A stretch of DNA of 64,000 nt from Leptolinea tardivitalis (lineage in GTDB: Bacteria; Chloroflexota; Anaerolineae; Anaerolineales; Anaerolineaceae): the NCBI RefSeq assembly GCF_001050275.1, contig NZ_BBYA01000008.1, positions 652,319-716,318 on the forward strand. Reading direction: 5' to 3'. A program made the position numbers and the translations under genes. The first letter of the stretch is position 1. Every line of letters begins with the position of its first letter. Positions 56,145-64,000 of this stretch are shown here, piece after piece. The notes below the pieces were generated by a model. It worked only from the letters and a program-made list of their open reading frames with translations. It searched no databases and was not told where the DNA came from.

Positions 56145-57476
56145 ATGAAGACATTAAATGGATATGTCAATTACAAAGATTCTGGAGTCGAATGGCTAGA
56201 GAAGATTCCAGAACATTGGGAAGTTAAAAAGCTCAAATTTGTAACAAATATAAATCCAGAAAAACTCTCTGAAAATACATCCCCTGACTATTTAATCCGA
56301 TACCTTGATATAAGTAATGTCGAAGAAATTGATGGTATTGGGGAAAACCAAGAATTGTTTTTTGAGAATGCACCTAGTAGAGCTAGAAGAATTGTAAAAG
56401 ATGGGGACACAATAATATCTACAGTCCGGACTTACCTAAAAGCCATTGCATATTTTGATAATCCTCCTGCAAATCAGATAGTTTCAACTGGATTTGCTGT
56501 TTTAAGACCTCAAAAAAATATTTATCCGAAATTTCTAAAATGGTTAATTCTCTCTCCAGAATTTATTGAGAGAGTGGTAATGCATTCTCAAGGAGTTGGA
56601 TACCCGGCAATTAATCCTTCTGAATTAGCTAATTTCCCTATTTGGATTCCACCGTTCTCCGAACAACTTGCCATCGCAAATTTTCTCGACCGCAAAACCG
56701 CTCGTATTGATGCGATGATTGCTAAATACAACCGGTTGATTGAACTACTCAATGAAAAACGTCTCTGTCTCATCAATCAGGCTGTTACAAAAGGGTTGGA
56801 TGCGTCTACAGAGATGAAGTATTCGGGTAAGCATTGGTTCGGAAATATGCCAAAAAATTGGAAAATCTCACGACTAAAGAATATTTCTAAAGTAATATTA
56901 AGTAGTGTTGACAAGCATTCACATGAAAACGAGGAGTCTGTTTTTTTGTGTAATTATGTGGATGTGTATAAGAACGATTCAATTATTTCTGAACTAGGTT
57001 TTATGAAGGCAACAGCTTCAGCGGAAGAAATTAGAAAATTCACTTTAAAAAAGAATGATGTACTGATTACAAAAGATTCCGAATCTTGGAAAGATATTGC
57101 AATATCCGCTTTTGTTCCAGAGGATTTAGATAATGTATTGTGCGGTTATCATCTTGCACTAGTTCGCCCTAACTCCCAATGTTTTGATGGGCGATATTTA
57201 TTTTACTCTTTTCAAGCACGACCTATAAATTACCAATTGGAAGTAGAAGCGACAGGTATCACGCGTTATGGAATTGACCAAAATGCTATTGGAAACGTTT
57301 TTATTTTATGTCCTCCACTCAACGAACAACAAAATATAGGTATTTTTCTCGACCAAAAAACCGCTCAAATCGATTCCTTAAAAAAAGGCATTATTCGTAT
57401 GATTACTAAACTGCAAGAATACCGTACCACTCTCATATCAGAAACAGTGACAGGGAAAATTGATGTGAGAAATTAA
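56145..57476 (+). CDS. hsdS: Type I restriction specificity subunit
   Basis: 443 residues with two target recognition domains: YKDSGVEWLEKIPEHWEVKKLKF starts TRD1 and YSGKHWFGNMPKNWKISRLKNI starts TRD2. Each is followed by the conserved PPFSEQLAIANFLDRKTARID and PPLNEQQNIGIFLDQKTAQID helices. Each domain reads one half of a bipartite target. Starts 15 bases after the DUF262 gene. Confidence 0.93.
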   Translation: MKTLNGYVNYKDSGVEWLEKIPEHWEVKKLKFVTNINPEKLSENTSPDYLIRYLDISNVEEIDGIGENQELFFENAPSRARRIVKDGDTIISTVRTYLKAIAYFDNPPANQIVSTGFAVLRPQKNIYPKFLKWLILSPEFIERVVMHSQGVGYPAINPSELANFPIWIPPFSEQLAIANFLDRKTARIDAMIAKYNRLIELLNEKRLCLINQAVTKGLDASTEMKYSGKHWFGNMPKNWKISRLKNISKVILSSVDKHSHENEESVFLCNYVDVYKNDSIISELGFMKATASAEEIRKFTLKKNDVLITKDSESWKDIAISAFVPEDLDNVLCGYHLALVRPNSQCFDGRYLFYSFQARPINYQLEVEATGITRYGIDQNAIGNVFILCPPLNEQQNIGIFLDQKTAQIDSLKKGIIRMITKLQEYRTTLISETVTGKIDVRN

Positions 57477-57485
57477 GGGGTCAAT

Positions 57486-60400
57486 ATGGTCAACATCTCG
57501 GAAAAAAACTTCGAAGAAACCGTCACCAATTGTTTGCTTGTAGGTGGGCAGGATACACTTATCACAGACAAGAAAATTGTAAAAGATATAGCTACATTTC
57601 CGGGTGATTACTTAATGGGAGGATATCACCAACGTAACCATTCGGATTATGATAAAAACCTTTGCTTAGTCTCTCAGGATGTTCTTGATTTCGTACTTAT
57701 AACCCAACCAAATGAATGGGATAAATTAAAAAAGAGCTTATCTGGGGATATTCGGCCGCATTTTCTTGAGCGGGTGAATTATGAAATTAAGCAGCATGGA
57801 ACACTACATGTCCTTCGCAAGGGGATAAAAGACCTAGGTTGTAAATTCCACTTAGCTTACTTTCCACCTGCGACTGGTTTAAACCCAGAAATTCAAAAGA
57901 AATATCATGGAAATATTTTTTCTGTTATACGCCAACTAAAATATAGTGAAAATAACGAGAACAGTCTAGACCTTTGCATTTTTCTTAATGGTTTACCGAT
58001 TTTTACTGTTGAATTAAAAGACCCATTGACCGGGCAGTCTGTAGAAAACGCAATAACTCAATATCGAAGCACACGTGACCCTAAAGAACCTTTATTTGCA
58101 TACAGGCGCTGCCTGGCTCATTTTGCTGTTGACCCTGAATTGGTGTATTTCACAACTAGATTGGAAGGTTCAAAGACACGGTTTATTCCCTTCAATCAGG
58201 GAAATAACCTCGGGGCAGGAAATCCTCCTTCGTGGAATAATTTCCCAACCGCTTACTTATGGGAGCAAATCTGGGCAAGAGATAGTGTACTAAATCTAAT
58301 CCAGTATTTTATTCATGAATACGAAGAAGAGGACGAAGAAGGAAATAAGACTGGAAAAAGGATACTGATATTCCCTCGGTATCATCAACTTGATTCGGTA
58401 AGACGAATTATTAATCATGCCAAAGTGCATGGTTCGGGTCAACACTATCTTATTCAACATTCGGCTGGAAGTGGTAAAAGCAATTCAATTGCATGGCTTT
58501 CACATCAATTATCAGTTCTCCACAACGCGAAAAATGAGCGGGTTTTTGATTCGGTAGTTGTTATTACAGACAGGCGTGTTTTAGACAGACAGCTTCAATC
58601 AACTGTTCGACAATTTGAACAAACACTTGGAACTGTTGAGACTATTACAGAGAACTCGCAGCAATTGAAAATGGCCATGGAATCAGGCAAGAACATTATC
58701 GTTACTACATTACAGAAATTTCAGGTAATTTCTGAACAGGTAAAATCTTTGCCCGGGAAGAACTTCGCCGTAATAATTGATGAAGCACATTCATCACAAA
58801 GCGGCGAAGCCACTCGTCACCTGAATACTGTATTGTCAGCCAGTAGCCTCGAAGAGGCAGAAAAGCAGGAAGCTGGTGAAATTGAAGAAGATATAGAAGA
58901 CCGGATAGAGAGAGAAATTCGTCAAAGAGGACAACTTTCGAATGTCTCATATTTCGCATTTACCGCAACACCCAAAACAAAAACCCTAGAACTATTTGGG
59001 ACGAAAGTTGACGGTGGTGGATATCAACCATTCAGCCTTTACCCTATGCGTCAGGCTATTGAAGAAGGATTTATATTAGATGTTCTGCAAAATTACACGA
59101 CGTATAAAGCTTATTGGAGCTTATTAAAAAAAGTAAAAGATGACCCAACATATGACAGAAATAAAGCTGTACGGTTAATGATGTCATTTGTTGATATGCA
59201 TGAACACACTATTGGTAAAAAGGTAGAGGTCATTGTTGAACACTTCAGGAATCAGACACAATCTCGAATAGGCGGACATGCGAAAGCGATGGTCGTAACC
59301 CGTTCCCGCTTACATGCTGTTCGTTATAAACAGGCAATTGATTCTTATATGACCTTACATGGATACCCCTTCAAATCGTTAGTAGCTTTTTCTGGAAAAG
59401 TAGATAACGATGGAGTAAAGTACACAGAAAGTGGTATGAATGGTTTCCCAGAGACTAAAACAGCACAGACTTTTAAGTTGGATGAATACAAGTTCTTAAT
59501 AGTCGCCGAGAAATTCCAAACTGGATTTGACCAGCCATTATTGCATACAATGTATGTCGACAAGAAACTAAAAGGTATTCACGCTGTTCAAACTCTATCA
59601 CGTCTTAATAGGGTTCACCCCGGAAAAGAAGAAACATTTGTACTTGATTTTGCAAATGAAGCTGATGATATTCAAAAATCATTTGAGCCATATTATGAAA
59701 AGACCATCTTGAGTGAAGCAACTGACCCAAACTTACTCTATGATTTACAGACAAAACTTGAACAGCATGGTATTTTCTCAAATGATGAAATAAATCAATT
59801 TGCTAACCAGTATTTTAGTTCTAAAGGAACTCAAGCCAAATTATTCGCCGCCTTGCAGCCGGCCATTACAAGATTTAAGGCTAAAGGAAAAGACGAACAG
59901 ATTGAATTTAGAGGAACTCTATCTGACTTCGTTAGACTTTATGCTTTTCTATCTCAAATAGTCACTTTTAGTGACCCTGAATTGGAAAAATTGTATGCAT
60001 TTGGACGATTCCTTTTGCGGCGTTTGCCAATAGAGAAAGAAAAACTCCCATTAGAAATACAACAATCGATTGACCTTGAATCATATCGCCTCGATATAAC
60101 AGGTAGTGGGAAAATAACTCTTAATAGAGGTCAGGGGGAATTAAAACCCGAAGACCCCTTGTCTCCCACCAATATAATTCAACCTGATATAGAAGCTTTA
60201 TCATCAATAATCAAAGAACTCAATGAACGTTTTGGGACTGATTTCACCGAAGAAGATAGGTTAGTTATCCGTCAATTGGAAGAGAATTTAGCCAAAATTC
60301 CCATGTTGGAGCAATCCATAAGGGTTAATACTCCTGAAAATGCTATGATGACGTTTAGAGAAGTAGTAGAGCAGCAATTACAGGACATGATTGATACAAA

Positions 60401-60503
60401 TTTCAAATTCTATAAGCAGGTGAATGCCAACCCAGATTTTGCACAAACCCTGACAAAATTCTTATTTGATAGATATAGAAAAGGATTAGAAGGAGCGGTA
60501 TAA
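57486..60503 (+). CDS. hsdR: Type I restriction endonuclease/translocase subunit
   Basis: 1,005 residues. The N-terminal nuclease core shows FTVELKDPLTGQSV (about 172-185). SF2 motor motifs are HSAGSGKSNSIAWL (Walker A, about 325), IIDEAHSSQSG (about 431) and FTATPKTK (about 495). Later are motif V/VI VAEKFQTGFDQP and TLSRLNRVHPGKE. Translocates DNA after binding unmodified sites and cleaves it. Last cargo gene before the right end. Confidence 0.93.
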   Translation: MVNISEKNFEETVTNCLLVGGQDTLITDKKIVKDIATFPGDYLMGGYHQRNHSDYDKNLCLVSQDVLDFVLITQPNEWDKLKKSLSGDIRPHFLERVNYEIKQHGTLHVLRKGIKDLGCKFHLAYFPPATGLNPEIQKKYHGNIFSVIRQLKYSENNENSLDLCIFLNGLPIFTVELKDPLTGQSVENAITQYRSTRDPKEPLFAYRRCLAHFAVDPELVYFTTRLEGSKTRFIPFNQGNNLGAGNPPSWNNFPTAYLWEQIWARDSVLNLIQYFIHEYEEEDEEGNKTGKRILIFPRYHQLDSVRRIINHAKVHGSGQHYLIQHSAGSGKSNSIAWLSHQLSVLHNAKNERVFDSVVVITDRRVLDRQLQSTVRQFEQTLGTVETITENSQQLKMAMESGKNIIVTTLQKFQVISEQVKSLPGKNFAVIIDEAHSSQSGEATRHLNTVLSASSLEEAEKQEAGEIEEDIEDRIEREIRQRGQLSNVSYFAFTATPKTKTLELFGTKVDGGGYQPFSLYPMRQAIEEGFILDVLQNYTTYKAYWSLLKKVKDDPTYDRNKAVRLMMSFVDMHEHTIGKKVEVIVEHFRNQTQSRIGGHAKAMVVTRSRLHAVRYKQAIDSYMTLHGYPFKSLVAFSGKVDNDGVKYTESGMNGFPETKTAQTFKLDEYKFLIVAEKFQTGFDQPLLHTMYVDKKLKGIHAVQTLSRLNRVHPGKEETFVLDFANEADDIQKSFEPYYEKTILSEATDPNLLYDLQTKLEQHGIFSNDEINQFANQYFSSKGTQAKLFAALQPAITRFKAKGKDEQIEFRGTLSDFVRLYAFLSQIVTFSDPELEKLYAFGRFLLRRLPIEKEKLPLEIQQSIDLESYRLDITGSGKITLNRGQGELKPEDPLSPTNIIQPDIEALSSIIKELNERFGTDFTEEDRLVIRQLEENLAKIPMLEQSIRVNTPENAMMTFREVVEQQLQDMIDTNFKFYKQVNANPDFAQTLTKFLFDRYRKGLEGAV

Positions 60504-60525
60504 ATTCGAGTATTTTCGCTTATCC

Positions 60526-60583
60526 TATAATAGAACAAGCATTAGCCTAAAAAATCACTGGTTAATGCTTGTTCTATTATAGA
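60526..60583. terminator. Long hairpin after hsdR
   Basis: A perfect 20-bp inverted repeat (arms 60526-60545 and 60564-60583, beginning CTATAATAGAACAAGC) about 20 bases after hsdR. No long T run follows, so it may act as a bidirectional terminator or barrier between cargo and transposon end. Confidence 0.6.
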
Positions 60584-60600
60584 AATAGAAATTAGGATGT

Positions 60601-60820
60601 TGCCAATATATTATATAATTTCGCTGTTTAGCAATCATTGTAATTCTATTGCCATTATCTTTGATTCTCTATATTTAAACAAAAGAAGTAACCTTATACA
60701 CGGTTACTTCTTTTGTTGTGAAATGGCTATTGCCAATATATCTGTTAAGGATATTGCCAATTACTTTGATTCTATTGCCAATTATTATGACGCTATTGCC
60801 ATTATCTTTGATTCCCTACA
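60601..60820 (+). repeat. Transposon right end with ATTGCCA repeats (TnsB sites)
   Basis: TTGCCA/TATTGCCA motifs occur at about 60601, 60648, 60730, 60751, 60773 and 60794. The last three are spaced by 21-22 bases in tandem next to the terminus, typical of the tightly packed right end of Tn7-like elements. The element ends CTTTGATTCCCTACA at 60820. A terminator hairpin (60678-60717) sits between the outer and inner repeats. Confidence 0.85.
60678..60717. terminator. Hairpin terminator inside the right end
   Basis: A perfect inverted repeat of about 16 bp (AACAAAAGAAGTAACC/GGTTACTTCTTTTGTT) with an 8-base loop and T-rich tail on the plus strand. It probably insulates gyrB from cargo transcription. 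Confidence 0.7.
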
Positions 60821-60822
60821 AC

Positions 60823-63775
<2,953 letters not shown>

Positions 63776-63784
63776 AACCTGTTA

Positions 63785-63814
63785 ATTTTACCACTTCAAT
63801 CAATTACTTTTCAA
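63785..63814 (-). promoter_or_regulatory. Possible promoter of the membrane protein-gyrB unit
   Basis: On the minus strand TTGAAA and TAAAAT are separated by 18 bases and placed so that transcription would start about 3-5 bases before the ATG. A near-leaderless start is plausible but unproven. Confidence 0.4.
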
Positions 63815-63830
63815 AACTAGAACATTCGCA

Positions 63831-63893
63831 TTGCCTCAAATTAAAAGTAACTTTAGGAGAAACGTTGCCTCACAATAGATGTTACCTTGGGCA
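63831..63893 (+). repeat. Paired repeats at the left border of an insertion sequence
   Basis: TTGCCTCA occurs at 63831 and 63865, each followed eight bases later by a related GTAACTTTAGG / GTTACCTTGGG segment. The 34-base-spaced pair lies just before the transposase start and probably forms transposase-binding sites at the element's left end. The exact terminus cannot be set without the right end. Confidence 0.5.
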
Positions 63894-63919
63894 GAGAATA
63901 GAGAGCTGCCGAGGGAGCT

Positions 63920-64000
63920 ATGATGAGTCAACAAAGCAAGCGAGAATTAGTAGAAACCATCCGACCCCGCTATCAAAAAGGGAACAAAACAGAAAAAGCA
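63920..64000 (+). CDS. Transposase, N-terminal 27 residues (runs off window)
   Basis: From ATG 63920 with GAGGGAG close upstream, the frame gives MMSQQSKRELVETIRPRYQKGNKTEKA and continues past the edge. The start resembles integrase-core transposases that begin with SKRELLExIRPRY. A family cannot be fixed from 27 residues. Confidence 0.55.
   Translation, partial: MMSQQSKRELVETIRPRYQKGNKTEKA

Larger units (their letters stand above)
34997..60820 (+). mobile_element. Complete Tn7-like transposon inserted at the 3' end of gyrB
   Basis: The element is 25,824 bp. Both ends share the terminal repeat TGTAGGGAATCAAAGATA followed, after one differing base, by TGGCAAT (25 of 26 positions identical), and both end in TGT/ACA. 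It is flanked by ACCTA duplications. It encodes tnsA, tnsB, tnsC and a TniQ/TnsD protein. Cargo lies on both sides of the tns operon: 10 kb to the left (defence-type and toxin-antitoxin genes) and about 9 kb of type I restriction-modification genes to the right. The cargo is visibly more AT-rich than the host genes. No CRISPR array, cas gene or tnsE was found, so targeting should be by the TniQ protein. Confidence 0.93.

Overview
The window looks like a chromosome segment of an Anaerolineae-type Chloroflexota bacterium. This is inferred from gene content: a double-length ThyX-type thymidylate synthase, Thr/Pro-rich (TPTP) linkers on secreted proteins, CBM9-like lipoproteins, a bacterial alpha-2-macroglobulin lipoprotein, DUF4013, tandem P-II-like c-di-AMP receptor proteins, and a nusA-ylxR-infB-rbfA-nrnA-truB-ribF-thyX cluster. 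No rRNA or marker tree was available, so the taxonomy is an inference.

Positions 1-34,900 are mostly host chromosome. They hold an alpha-2-macroglobulin lipoprotein (cut by the window edge), tRNA-Val and tRNA-Ser, a chemoreceptor, an rRNA uracil methyltransferase, and two secreted CBM9-type paralogues. Next come a cell-wall block (L,D-transpeptidase, amidase, later a class A PBP), a flavin reductase with an AMMECR1 protein, two P-II-like proteins, and an NRAMP metal transporter coupled to a universal stress protein. The translation/ribosome-maturation cluster follows on the minus strand. After it, on the plus strand, is a three-gene unit resembling sphingoid-base synthesis: an SDR like 3-ketosphinganine reductase, a serine palmitoyltransferase-like enzyme, and a polytopic GT-C-like membrane protein.

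Positions 34,997-60,820 are a complete Tn7-like transposon of 25,824 bp. Its ends are near-perfect inverted repeats beginning TGTAGGGAATCAAAG. They are bordered by the 5-bp target duplication ACCTA on both sides and carry arrays of TGGCAAT/ATTGCCA repeats, the expected TnsB sites. The transposition operon tnsA-tnsB-tnsC-tniQ lies in the middle, next to a divergent XRE regulator and a promoter/operator. Cargo flanks it on both sides: a decayed DNA methyltransferase, a YejK-like protein with a membrane partner, orphan HigA and MazE antitoxins, a large helicase with a nuclease-like C-terminus, HipA with a HicB-like protein, and a type I restriction-modification operon (hsdM, a DUF262/HNH protein, hsdS, hsdR). 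The right end lies two bases after the gyrB stop codon, so the 3' end of gyrB is the likely attachment site. Directly left of the element is a second, solitary right end ending at the same ACCTA, the scar of an earlier insertion at the same position.

Positions 60,821-64,000 return to host sequence: gyrB, a co-directional membrane protein, and the start of a separate insertion-sequence transposase that runs off the window.

The transposon is the main point of interest. It is a self-mobilising defence island that appears to use gyrB as its landing site, apparently more than once, and it carries at least one unrecognised two-gene cassette.
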